The notes below the pieces were generated by a model. It had not been told where the DNA came from, did not search any database, and worked only from the letters and a program-made list of their open reading frames with translations. Of a DNA stretch of 64,000 nt, positions 45,496 through 53,231 are shown piece by piece. The stretch is taken from assembly GCF_947501405.1 (NCBI RefSeq), contig NZ_CANMVK010000002.1, positions 62,001 through 126,000 on the forward strand, given 5' to 3'. Both the position numbers and the translations under genes were made by a program. Origin of the DNA: an uncultured Hoeflea sp. (GTDB lineage: Bacteria; Pseudomonadota; Alphaproteobacteria; Rhizobiales; Rhizobiaceae). Every line of letters starts with the position of its first letter. Position 1 is the first letter of the stretch.

Positions 45496-45872
45496 TTTGG
45501 AAGCCCGGTGCGACCGCAAGCAGGGTCTGTCAAGTTCCTTGTTTGGGTCGGTTCTGAAAACGTTTGTTCGGCACTTCCCCACAAGCCCAGCTAACTAGTC
45601 AACTGGGCTTGTGAGGAGAAGCAAATTGGTCGAGTCTCAACATTTATGGCGAAAGCAGGCTTTGAGTCTCAATTTGTCTGGCAACGGGTCTCATGGCGAT
45701 TGGTTCGCCTGTCTGGATTCGTCAACAAAATCAACTAATCCGAATCTCAAGGTATCTGGCGACGTTCATTTCCAACGATTTTCTGGCTTTGACCGAAAGT
45801 TCCGCTCGTCACCCGACGCTATTTCGGGGTGTTGAAATACAACGCCTCGGTTAACGGTTTGGCCGGCAGATA
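45496..45872. other. AT-richer gap with a hairpin, no supported gene
   Basis: The 377 bases between the LAS-type gene and the PP2C gene are about 48-52% GC in the lines I counted, against over 60% around. It holds the hairpin at 45580-45613. A 74-codon frame at 45611-45835 has no ribosome site and no protein-like pattern. Nothing else is seen. Confidence 0.6.
45580..45613 (+). terminator. 11-bp hairpin after the LAS-type gene
   Basis: CACAAGCCCAG (45580-45590) pairs perfectly with CTGGGCTTGTG (45603-45613) around a 12-base loop. It lies 85 bases after the stop. No U run follows, so termination would need Rho or the hairpin may only protect the mRNA end. Confidence 0.5.
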
Positions 45873-46799
45873 TCAGGCGTACCGTTGGGTTTGTCCCTGG
45901 AGTCGGCCGGGATTGGCCGGCCGTTCAGCTTTGATTTTCGCCAAAAGCGCGCTGGCGTCGTCGCTTTGCTTGAAACGCGGGAACCTGATGCCGTCTGGGT
46001 CGATTTTGCGTTCGATCCTGCGGATTTCGTCGCCAAGAGGCGCGAGGCCGTTTTGTGATGCGGCCTGCATGAGTTCTCGAGGCGTATAGTGCCCGTAGGC
46101 ATCAGCCAGGCTTGAGAAGCCATCCGAGCACAGCAGGACCAGAATATAATCCGAAGCCGGCAGTCTAGCGGTTTGAACATGCTGTCCGGCCTCTTCCACC
46201 ATGCCCAGCGTCCAGATGCCGCTTTGAGGTGTGTTGTGGCGTTCGCGCGCCGCCCGCAGGCCGGCCAGGGTCTCGGCGTCGCCAAGCAGGCTGCCGCTGT
46301 GGAAGCGGCCCAGACGGGAGAGCTGACGGGCCGCGGCTTCGCCCTCCGCCGTGAAAAAGTCACCGAGCGCCGAATGGATTTCGACTTCGCCGTCCTGCCT
46401 GAGCAGCAACGCCTTGCAATCGCCGAGACCGCAAAACTCAATCCGGTCGCCGATTGCCCGGATCATCGCAAAGCCCGCGGACGGCCAGGCGTAACGCGGA
46501 ACCAAATCGGCCGCTGCCGCTTCGAAAAAAGCGGCCCGCGCCGCCCGGTTGAGTTCGGATACGGCGTCAATTGCAGTGGTCTCACCGGTGTCCGTCAGGC
46601 CGAGAAAATGGCGCGCTGCAAACTCGGCCAGCCATGCGGCGTCGCTGTCATGGCTTTGCATATAGCGCCGGTCGCCAAGCCCGGTTGCGCCGTCGATCAC
46701 AAACGCAACATGTTCAGCGTGGCCCAGCCGGTCCTCATTGGCCTTGTCGGGAGAGCCGGGCAGGCTGAGGCTGTCGATGATGTCGAGTTTAACCGTCAA
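45873..46799 (-). CDS. PP2C-family serine/threonine phosphatase
   Basis: This 308-residue protein is of the PPM/PP2C metal-dependent phosphatase fold. Motifs are ANEDRLG, FVIDGATGLGD with the metal-binding Asp-Gly, CGLGDCKALLL and LLCSDGFSSLADAYG. I placed the start at a TTG at 46799: it is one base after the nagA stop and has GGAG 7 bases ahead inside the nagA end. An open ATG at 46868 would overlap nagA by 68 bases with no ribosome site. It is the last gene of the nag operon. No partner kinase is near, and its target is unknown. Confidence 0.82.
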   Translation of the reverse strand: MTVKLDIIDSLSLPGSPDKANEDRLGHAEHVAFVIDGATGLGDRRYMQSHDSDAAWLAEFAARHFLGLTDTGETTAIDAVSELNRAARAAFFEAAAADLVPRYAWPSAGFAMIRAIGDRIEFCGLGDCKALLLRQDGEVEIHSALGDFFTAEGEAAARQLSRLGRFHSGSLLGDAETLAGLRAARERHNTPQSGIWTLGMVEEAGQHVQTARLPASDYILVLLCSDGFSSLADAYGHYTPRELMQAASQNGLAPLGDEIRRIERKIDPDGIRFPRFKQSDDASALLAKIKAERPANPGRLQGQTQRYA

Positions 46800-46800
46800 C

Positions 46801-47958
46801 TTAATCTCCGGAACGTATCCCGTCGCGCCACACGGATCTGACCCGGCATTCCGGATCGAGATGAACAAAATCGGCTTTTGCTCCGGGACGCAGGCGTCCG
46901 CGATGCTCGTCCGCCCGCATGCACATCGCCGGATAAAGCGACGCCATTTTCATGGCCTCGATCCGCTCCATCCCCTCAAGGCCGAGCATGAAGCGAACCG
47001 CAGCTGCCATGTCGAGATCGGCGCCGGCAAGCGTGCCGTCATCGAGAGTAAGGCGGCCCCGCTGCCGGTGAATGGTGCGCCCGCCCAGGGTGAAGGAGGC
47101 GAGGCCCGTGCCGATGGTCGACATCGCGTCGGTGACCAGGAAGATCTTGCCCGGGCCGCGCTTGGCGGCAAGTGCGATCTCGATCGCCGCGCGATCCACA
47201 TGAATGCCGTCTGCGATCAACCCCGTGTAAAGCGCACCGCTGTTCAGCGCAGCGCCCACAAGGCCCGCTTCACGATGGGTGAGCGGGCTCATGGCGTTGA
47301 ACAGATGGGTTACGCACCGCGCGCCTGCCTCGGTCGCGGTACGGGCGGTTTCGTAGGTCGCGTCGGAATGGCCAAGACTGACGACCACACCGGCTTCCGT
47401 GAGTGCCGATATCTGCGCGGGCGTCACTGTTTCCGGTGCGACGGTGATCATCAAATGGTCGAGCCGGTTGGCGGCTGAAAGCAGCAGTTCGAGATCGAGA
47501 TCACCCATGGGGCGGATCAGCTCCGCCTCATGGGCGCCCTTGCGCCGGGTTGCAAGATGCGGGCCTTCCAGATGCAGGCCGAAGAATCCGGGCACTCCGG
47601 CCGCCTGCGCCGCGATCGCCGCCTCGATGGCGCTGTTCGTGGTCTCCGGCGTGTCGGTGATCAGCGTGACCAGCACCGATGTCGTGCCGAATTGCGCATG
47701 GGCGTCGCAGATTGTCCGGATCGCCTCGACGGACGGGCCGTCATTAAACAGCACTCCGCCGCCGCCGTTGACCTGCAGGTCGACAAAGCCCGGCGCGATC
47801 AAACCGCCCTCAAGCCGCCGGATGCTCTCCTGGTTCTCTAGTAGCGCCAGCGGTGTGACGGCCTTGACGCGTCCGCCCTCGCATATCATCGCGTGGTCGT
47901 CGCGGCATGTTTCGCCGTCGAAGATCGTGCAGCCGGCGAGAATGGTGCGCGACGTCAT
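46801..47958 (-). CDS. nagA: N-acetylglucosamine-6-phosphate deacetylase
   Basis: NagA hydrolyses GlcNAc-6-phosphate to glucosamine-6-phosphate and acetate. The 385-residue amidohydrolase has VDLQVNGGGGVLF at the barrel entrance, the metal/substrate motif HLEGPHLATRRKGAH, GHSDATYE with a ligand His, HLFNAM and the catalytic Asp in VTDAMSTIGTG. Its start overlaps the SIS gene stop by 4 bases and it ends one base before the PP2C start. It is the central step of the pathway encoded here. Confidence 0.95.
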   Translation of the reverse strand: MTSRTILAGCTIFDGETCRDDHAMICEGGRVKAVTPLALLENQESIRRLEGGLIAPGFVDLQVNGGGGVLFNDGPSVEAIRTICDAHAQFGTTSVLVTLITDTPETTNSAIEAAIAAQAAGVPGFFGLHLEGPHLATRRKGAHEAELIRPMGDLDLELLLSAANRLDHLMITVAPETVTPAQISALTEAGVVVSLGHSDATYETARTATEAGARCVTHLFNAMSPLTHREAGLVGAALNSGALYTGLIADGIHVDRAAIEIALAAKRGPGKIFLVTDAMSTIGTGLASFTLGGRTIHRQRGRLTLDDGTLAGADLDMAAAVRFMLGLEGMERIEAMKMASLYPAMCMRADEHRGRLRPGAKADFVHLDPECRVRSVWRDGIRSGD

Positions 47959-48995
47959 ACGGTCTCCGTGACTTTTCTCAGGTTTGGCGGCACATCGGGA
48001 TTTTTGCCGCGGCGGCGGGCCAGTTCCTCGATGAAGGCATAGAAGCTGACGATTGCCAGCAACGGATCGGTGGCTGGATGACCGGTCGCCGCTGACGCCA
48101 GCTGAGTCGAGCAGGGGAGCGGCGCACCGGTGGCAAAAATGTCCGGGCCGCTTGCCGCCAGCTTCTCAATGGCGCCGGCGACCGCTCCCCGGGAGGCGTC
48201 ATTGGCCGCCAGCACCAGCAGCGGGAAACCCTTGTCGACGATGGAGACCGGGCCGTGCATCACCTCGGCGGCGCTGTAGGCCTCGGCGTGAACCTGACAG
48301 GTCTCCTTGAATTTGAGCGCCATCTCGTTGGCGATGGCCAGCGATGGCCCGCGCCCCAGCACATAAAGCGAATCGCGTGCCTGCATCCGCTCCATCAGGG
48401 GGTCCCAGCGGCAGTCAATGGCCTGCCGGCAATGGCCGGGCAGGCGGCCAAGCGCCTCGATCAGCCTGTCATCCTGTTTCCAGTGGGCCAGCAGCAACAG
48501 CCCGGCCACAACCGAATTTACGAAGGTTTTGGTGGCGGCAACGCTTCGTTCCGGACCTGCCGCGATGTCAAAGCAGTGGTCGCATACATGAGCCAGAGGC
48601 GAGCGAATGTCATTGGTCAGAGCGATCGCCAGCGCGCCGCCTGCCCTGCTCATGCGTGCGGTCTCAACGATGTCCGGGCTCTGGCCGGATTGCGAGATGG
48701 CCAGGCTGACCGACCGGTCGAGCCGCAGCGTCGCGCCATAGATCGAGGAGACCGAAGGCCCCAGCGAGGCGACCGGAAGGCCGCCATAGACCTCGAACGC
48801 ATATTTGAGATAGGCGGCGGCATGATCGGATGAGCCGCGTGCGATGGTGGTGACAAGACGGGGATCGATGCGCCGCAACTCGGTCGCGGCCTCGGCGATT
48901 GCGACGGATCCCGAGGCGATCAGCCGTTCGAGCGCCTCGGGGATTTCCTCGATTTCCGACCGCATCCGCGTGGCCGTCTTTGCAGTCTCGGTCAT
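47955..48995 (-). CDS. SIS-domain glucosamine-6-phosphate deaminase (NagB-II type)
   Basis: This 346-residue protein has two SIS domains like the isomerase half of GlmS but no glutaminase domain, the make-up of NagB-II/AgaS enzymes that turn glucosamine-6-phosphate into fructose-6-phosphate and ammonia. Marks are TTIARGSSDHAAAYLKY, ISQSGQSPDIVE, LGRGPSLAIANEMALKFKETC, and the C-terminal NPDVPPNLRKVTETV, typical of GlmS-like ends. It overlaps nagA and the GntR gene by 4 bases each. A classical NagB is absent, so this is the likely deaminase. Confidence 0.88.
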   Translation of the reverse strand: MTETAKTATRMRSEIEEIPEALERLIASGSVAIAEAATELRRIDPRLVTTIARGSSDHAAAYLKYAFEVYGGLPVASLGPSVSSIYGATLRLDRSVSLAISQSGQSPDIVETARMSRAGGALAIALTNDIRSPLAHVCDHCFDIAAGPERSVAATKTFVNSVVAGLLLLAHWKQDDRLIEALGRLPGHCRQAIDCRWDPLMERMQARDSLYVLGRGPSLAIANEMALKFKETCQVHAEAYSAAEVMHGPVSIVDKGFPLLVLAANDASRGAVAGAIEKLAASGPDIFATGAPLPCSTQLASAATGHPATDPLLAIVSFYAFIEELARRRGKNPDVPPNLRKVTETV

Positions 48996-49762
48996 TTCGG
49001 ACCCCTTGGTATTTCCAGTTCGGCGACGAACTCATAGGCGTCGCCGCGGTATTTCGACTGGGTGAATTCGACCACCTGGCCTTCGGCAAGATAGGATATC
49101 CGTTCGATGTTCAGCCCGGCGGCTCCGGGCTCCATGTCGAGCAGATTGGCGTCGCCGGGCGACAGGTTGACCGCGGTGATCCTCTGAATGGCCCGCACCG
49201 GCCTGAAGCCGCGGCTGTCGAGATGCGCATAGAGCGAGGTGCCGATTTTTTCCGGATCGGGCAGATGGTCCGTTGAGATTGCCGCCCGCTCGATCGCCAG
49301 CGGCTGGTCATCAGCAATGCGGAGGCGCGAGATCCTGGCCACCTGGCTGTGCGGTTTCAGCCCCAGCGTCACCGTTTCGTTGAGATCGGGCGTGTAGAGG
49401 CCCCGCTCCAGCCATTGCGTCCGCACAGTCTTGCCGCGCAGCGCCATATCCTCGCTGAACGAGGTCAAACGGGTGAGCGACTGCTCCACCTTGTTGAGCA
49501 GCGGCGACACCGAGGTGCCCGAGCCCTGCCGTTGAACCACCAGGCCTTCACGCACCAGATCCTGCACCGCCTTGCGCACCGTGATGCGCGACATGCCGCT
49601 CAGATCGGCGAGGTCGCGCTCCGAGGGCAGGGCGTCGCCGGGCTGCAGCCGGCCCGAACGGATGGCTTCGGCAATATGCTCGCGCAATTGCAGATAGAGC
49701 GGCCCGCGGCCCTTGCGGGCCCAGGTCTCCCGCTGCAGCGCCGTTTCGACATGCCCGGTCAT
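48992..49762 (-). CDS. GntR/HutC-family regulator of the amino-sugar locus
   Basis: This 256-residue repressor has a GntR winged helix (about 20-85: GPLYLQLREHIAEAI, then PGDALPSERDLADLSGMSRITVRKA) and a UTRA ligand domain typical of HutC/NagR/PhnF-type regulators. From its place it should respond to an amino-sugar phosphate; it is the likely counterpart of the NagQ regulators of alphaproteobacteria. The ATG at 49762 overlaps the kinase stop by 4 bases; an open ATG at 49912 would sit deep in that gene. Direct-repeat sites in front of both arms of the locus are candidate targets. Confidence 0.9.
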   Translation of the reverse strand: MTGHVETALQRETWARKGRGPLYLQLREHIAEAIRSGRLQPGDALPSERDLADLSGMSRITVRKAVQDLVREGLVVQRQGSGTSVSPLLNKVEQSLTRLTSFSEDMALRGKTVRTQWLERGLYTPDLNETVTLGLKPHSQVARISRLRIADDQPLAIERAAISTDHLPDPEKIGTSLYAHLDSRGFRPVRAIQRITAVNLSPGDANLLDMEPGAAGLNIERISYLAEGQVVEFTQSKYRGDAYEFVAELEIPRGPK

Positions 49763-50661
49763 GACGCGCTGCCGCCGCGGTTTTGCGAGAAATGGCGGAG
49801 TGCCAGTTCCACGGCGCCGTCGAGTGCCGTGCCGGCCGGTTGTACCAGCCGTTTCCGGTATGTTTCGTTCAACATCGGAGCGTAGCGCCCGCCCAGGCCG
49901 CCCAGCAGACACAGTTTCTGCCCGCTGTCGACCATGATGGCGGCAAGCGTTTCCTCGATATCTTCGACGGCCTCGTGGAGAATGGCCTCGGCGGTCGGAT
50001 CTTGTTTGATCGCGAATTCCAGGATCAGCGGCGCGAAAGTGCCGAATTCGCCAGGCCGGGCGCCATGGGCATATTCGACGATGGTTTGCGGGTTGTTGCG
50101 AAAATGCTCAAGCACATGCGCTGTCAGGGGCGTGCGCTGGTGCACGCCGTCATAGACGAGCAGCGCTTCCTGCAGCAGGGACCGGCCCAGCCGCGCGCCG
50201 CTGCCCAGGTCGCCGACCATGAAGCCCCAGCCGCCGGCTGTGCGCACCTTGCCTGCAGAGCGCGAGATGAACACCGAGCCGGTGCCGATGATCGCCACCA
50301 CCCCGTCATCGTCGCCGATGGCGCCCTGAAGCGCGATCACCGCGTCGGTCTCGATCACGCTTCGGCCGAAAGGCAGAACCTTCATGATCCGCGCCGCATG
50401 ATTGCCGATATTGGCGCCGGCAACCCCGACCAGGGCGGCCGCGTCGCCGATCTTCGTTGCGGGCAGATCGGCGTCTTCGAGCGCCAGAAGGCAGGCTTCG
50501 GTAATGTTGTCGCGCGCCAGCTCCATGCCGGTCATGATATTGGCCGGCCCGGCCCGGCCATGGCCAAGCCGCTTGCCGCTGTCGTCGCACAGCACGGCCC
50601 GGCAACCGGTTCCGCCGCCGTCGATGCCGAATATCAAACGCTCCTCTTCGCTCATGCGCAT
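49759..50661 (-). CDS. BadF/BadG/BcrA-family N-acetylhexosamine kinase
   Basis: This 300-residue ASKHA-fold kinase of the COG2971 group contains GlcNAc kinases (NagK) and the GlcNAc/MurNAc kinase MurK of clostridia. It shows the phosphate-1 loop FGIDGGGTGCRAVL, ALQGAIGDDDGVVAIIGTGSVFI (phosphate 2) and LCLLGGLGGRYAP (adenosine motif). It would phosphorylate the imported sugar at O6. The start is ATG 50661 or 50655; neither has a ribosome site, so the mRNA may be nearly leaderless, and the operator abuts the start. First gene of the minus-strand arm. Confidence 0.85.
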   Translation of the reverse strand: MRMSEEERLIFGIDGGGTGCRAVLCDDSGKRLGHGRAGPANIMTGMELARDNITEACLLALEDADLPATKIGDAAALVGVAGANIGNHAARIMKVLPFGRSVIETDAVIALQGAIGDDDGVVAIIGTGSVFISRSAGKVRTAGGWGFMVGDLGSGARLGRSLLQEALLVYDGVHQRTPLTAHVLEHFRNNPQTIVEYAHGARPGEFGTFAPLILEFAIKQDPTAEAILHEAVEDIEETLAAIMVDSGQKLCLLGGLGGRYAPMLNETYRKRLVQPAGTALDGAVELALRHFSQNRGGSAS

Positions 50662-50662
50662 A

Positions 50663-50681
50663 TGATACCAATATAACACCA
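50663..50681 (-). promoter_or_regulatory. Direct-repeat operator in front of the kinase gene
   Basis: On the minus strand TGGTGTTATATTGGTATCA is 16 of 19 identical to the site at 50809-50827 in front of murQ. Each holds two TGGT-T copies 11 bases (one helical turn) apart. Probable GntR-family binding site. Confidence 0.6.
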
Positions 50682-50736
50682 TTAACCAAGCGATTTTTTA
50701 TCGTGACTAAGCAAAGTCTATAAAGTGTTGAAAAAA

Positions 50737-50742
50737 ATACCA
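50737..50742 (-). promoter_or_regulatory. Extra TGGTAT half-site in the divergent region
   Basis: A single TGGTAT on the minus strand within ATTATGGTATT resembles one half of the two flanking 19-base sites and lies about midway between them. Could support looping or cooperative binding; weak on its own. Confidence 0.3.
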
Positions 50743-50808
50743 TAATTGAGAAGAGATTTGAATGCAAAAGCCCGGCAGTCGACAAATCTTAAGAAATTGG
50801 TGGACAAG

Positions 50809-50827
50809 TGGTATTATAATGGTATTA
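50809..50827 (+). promoter_or_regulatory. Direct-repeat operator in front of murQ
   Basis: TGGTATTATAATGGTATTA contains two copies of TGGTATTA 11 bases apart. It ends 27 bases before the murQ ATG, where a bound repressor would block initiation. It matches the site before the kinase gene at 16 of 19 positions. Confidence 0.62.
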
Positions 50828-50854
50828 ATTTGTGATGGAGAAACGAGGCTGACA

Positions 50855-51763
50855 ATGCTGGGCACCGAGCACATCAACCGCAGAGCTGCCGGACTGGACG
50901 AGCAGGCGCCGGACGATGTGCTGTCGATTCTGCTGGATGCCCAGATCGAGGCTTTGAGGTCGCTCGAAAGCAGCCGCCCGGCGATCGCCTCGGCGGCTGC
51001 GGCGATGGCGCAAACCGTCCGGACCGGCGGCAAGATCGGCTATGCCGCTGCGGGCAGTTCCGCGCTGATGGCCATGGCCGACGGGCTCGAGCTTCCCGGC
51101 ACCTTTGGCATCCCCAATGACCGGATCGGTATTTTCATGGCCGGCGGCCGCGAGAGCCTTTCCGACATGCTGGGCGGAACCGAGGATGACCGGGCGCAGG
51201 GAGCCCGCGATGTCCGCGCGGCCGGATATGGTCCTGATGATTGCCTGATCGCCGTCTCCGCAAGCGGCCACACCGGCTACACGGTCGCCGCGCTTGCCGA
51301 AGCCGTTGCGGCCGGCGCGCGCACTGTGGCGATTGCCAACAATCCGGATTCGCCGCTGCTTGAAGCTGCCGATATAGCCATTTTGCTGGCCACCCCGCCC
51401 GAAATCGTCGCGGGCTCGACCCGGCTCGGGGCGGCGACCGCGCAGAAAGCGGCTCTCAACATGATGTCCACGCTGATGGCCGTGCAACTGGGCCATGTCC
51501 ATGACGGGCACATGGTCAATCTGCGTGCCGACAACGAGAAGTTGCGCGCCCGCGCCTGCAGGATGGTTTCCGACATCGCCGGTTGCGATGAAATACAATC
51601 GCAAAAACTGTTGGGATTGACAGACGGGTCGGTGAAGCATGCAATCCTCTTGGCAAAGGGGGCGTCAACCATCGCTGTGGCTGACCGCCTGCTCGAACAG
51701 GCCTCGGGCAATCTGAGACGGGCGCTGGCGATGGCCGCGGCCACAACAAACGAGAATTCTTGA
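50855..51763 (+). CDS. murQ: N-acetylmuramic acid 6-phosphate etherase (MurQ-type SIS protein)
   Basis: MurQ cleaves the D-lactyl ether of MurNAc-6-phosphate to give GlcNAc-6-phosphate. The 302-residue protein aligns with MurQ over its length: TEHINRRAAGLDEQ at the start, a single SIS domain with ISASG-like VSASGHTGYT, VAGSTRLGAATAQK and the helical end. Both catalytic glutamates appear kept: E in LELPGTFG (for SECPPTFG) and E in GGTEDDRA. It is rather diverged, so a related lyase or a different ether sugar is possible. ATG 50855 is preceded by GAGG. First gene of the plus arm. Confidence 0.82.
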   Translation: MLGTEHINRRAAGLDEQAPDDVLSILLDAQIEALRSLESSRPAIASAAAAMAQTVRTGGKIGYAAAGSSALMAMADGLELPGTFGIPNDRIGIFMAGGRESLSDMLGGTEDDRAQGARDVRAAGYGPDDCLIAVSASGHTGYTVAALAEAVAAGARTVAIANNPDSPLLEAADIAILLATPPEIVAGSTRLGAATAQKAALNMMSTLMAVQLGHVHDGHMVNLRADNEKLRARACRMVSDIAGCDEIQSQKLLGLTDGSVKHAILLAKGASTIAVADRLLEQASGNLRRALAMAAATTNENS

Positions 51764-51795
51764 AGCCGCCCTCGGGCGCAAACTGGGAGAAGACC

Positions 51796-53052
51796 ATGAA
51801 AAAGAGTGCACTTATGCTGGCCCTTCTGGGCTCCACCGTAATGGGAGCGGGGCTGGCCCACGCCGAGGACGTGACGCTGACGATCGAGAGCTGGCGCAAC
51901 GACGACCTTTCGATCTGGCAGGAGAAGATCATCCCCGCTTTCGAAGCCGCCAATCCCGGCATCAAGGTGCAGTTCACACCCTCCGCACCGGCTGAATACA
52001 ATGCCGTGCTCAACTCCAAGCTTGATGCCGGATCGGCTGGTGACCTCATTACCTGCCGGCCGTTCGACGCCTCCCTGGCGCTCTATGACAAGGGCCAGCT
52101 TGCCGATCTGTCCGGCCTCGGCGCCATGGCGAATTTCTCCGATGTGGCCAAGTCCGCCTGGCAGACCGATGACGGCTCCGCCACCTTCTGCGTGCCGATG
52201 GCGTCGGTAATCCACGGCTTCATCTACAACAAGGATGCCTTCGAAGAGCTTGGCATCGAAGCACCCGCGACCGAGGCTGAGTTTTTTGCAGCACTCGACA
52301 AGATCAAGGAAGACGGCACCTACATCCCGATGGCGATGGGCACCAACGACCAGTGGGAAGCCGCCACCATGGGCTACAACAATGTCGGCCCCAACTACTG
52401 GAAGGGCGAAGAAGGCCGCTTGGCGTTGATCAAGGGTGAGCAGAAGCTGACCGATGACCAGTGGATCGCGCCGTTCCGTCAGCTGGCCAAGTGGAAGGAT
52501 TATCTTGGTGACGGTTTCGAAGCCCAGACCTATCCCGACAGCCAGAACCTGTTCACCCTGGGCCGCGCAGCGGTTTATCCGGCCGGATCCTGGGAGATCT
52601 CAGGCTTCAACACCCAGGCTGATTTCGCGATGGGCGCTTTTGCGCCGCCGGTCGCCAATGGGGGTGACGAATGCTACATCTCCGACCACACCGACATCGC
52701 CATTGGCATGAACGCGGCGAGCGAAAACGCCGAAGCGGCCAAGACCTTCCTCGAATGGGTCGGTTCGGCCGAGTTTGCGACGCTGTATGCCAATTCGCTG
52801 CCGGGCTTCTTCTCGCTCAACTCGGCCCAGATCGAGATGGAGGATCCGCTGGCCCAGGAATTCGTGTCCTGGCGGCAAAAGTGCAACTCGACCATCCGTT
52901 CGACCTATCAGATCCTGTCGCGCGGTACGCCGAACCTTGAAAACGAGACCTGGAATGCCAGCGCCAACGTGATCAAGGGCACCGAAACGCCCGAAGCTGC
53001 CGCCGAACGGCTGCAATCGGGCCTGGCGTCTTGGTACGACCCGCAGAAGTAA
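51796..53052 (+). CDS. ABC sugar transporter substrate-binding protein
   Basis: This 418-residue periplasmic solute-binding protein of family 1 (CUT1 class) has a Sec signal peptide (about 1-24, cleavage after AHA). After it come VTLTIESWRNDDLSIWQEKIIPAFEAANPGI-type start sequence, a WEAATMGYN segment and the late AKTFLEWVGS. GGGAGAAG precedes the ATG at 51796. Context (murQ, nagA, kinase) points to an N-acetylated amino sugar as ligand. The gene is followed by a strong hairpin. Confidence 0.9.
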   Translation: MKKSALMLALLGSTVMGAGLAHAEDVTLTIESWRNDDLSIWQEKIIPAFEAANPGIKVQFTPSAPAEYNAVLNSKLDAGSAGDLITCRPFDASLALYDKGQLADLSGLGAMANFSDVAKSAWQTDDGSATFCVPMASVIHGFIYNKDAFEELGIEAPATEAEFFAALDKIKEDGTYIPMAMGTNDQWEAATMGYNNVGPNYWKGEEGRLALIKGEQKLTDDQWIAPFRQLAKWKDYLGDGFEAQTYPDSQNLFTLGRAAVYPAGSWEISGFNTQADFAMGAFAPPVANGGDECYISDHTDIAIGMNAASENAEAAKTFLEWVGSAEFATLYANSLPGFFSLNSAQIEMEDPLAQEFVSWRQKCNSTIRSTYQILSRGTPNLENETWNASANVIKGTETPEAAAERLQSGLASWYDPQK

Positions 53053-53063
53053 GCGTCAACAAT

Positions 53064-53091
53064 GGCGGGCCGGCATCAAAGCCGGCCCGCC
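53064..53091 (+). terminator. Hairpin between substrate-binding protein gene and permease genes
   Basis: GGCGGGCCGGC pairs perfectly over 11 bases with GCCGGCCCGCC around the loop ATCAAA, 12 bases after the stop. No U run follows. Inside an operon it probably protects the upstream mRNA and lowers read-through, giving more binding protein than permease. Confidence 0.7.
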
Positions 53092-53231
53092 GTTCCGGCC
53101 TGTATGCGCCGCTTTGATCGAGCCTGCGGCAATGGCCAGAAGCACCGCTTTCGTTCAGTGCCGGATTGGGCATGGGCGCGACACATAAGCGTGAAATCGG
53201 CGCATGCGGCAAAGCCGCGGGGAGGGGATCA

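Noticed and set aside
45611-45835. 74-codon frame on the plus strand
   Set aside because: No ribosome site, odd composition and no similarity to a known protein pattern.
44482-45872. Integrative element with att duplication at tRNA-Arg
   Set aside because: I looked for a second copy of the tRNA 3' end downstream in the AT-rich patch and found none, and there is no integrase gene.
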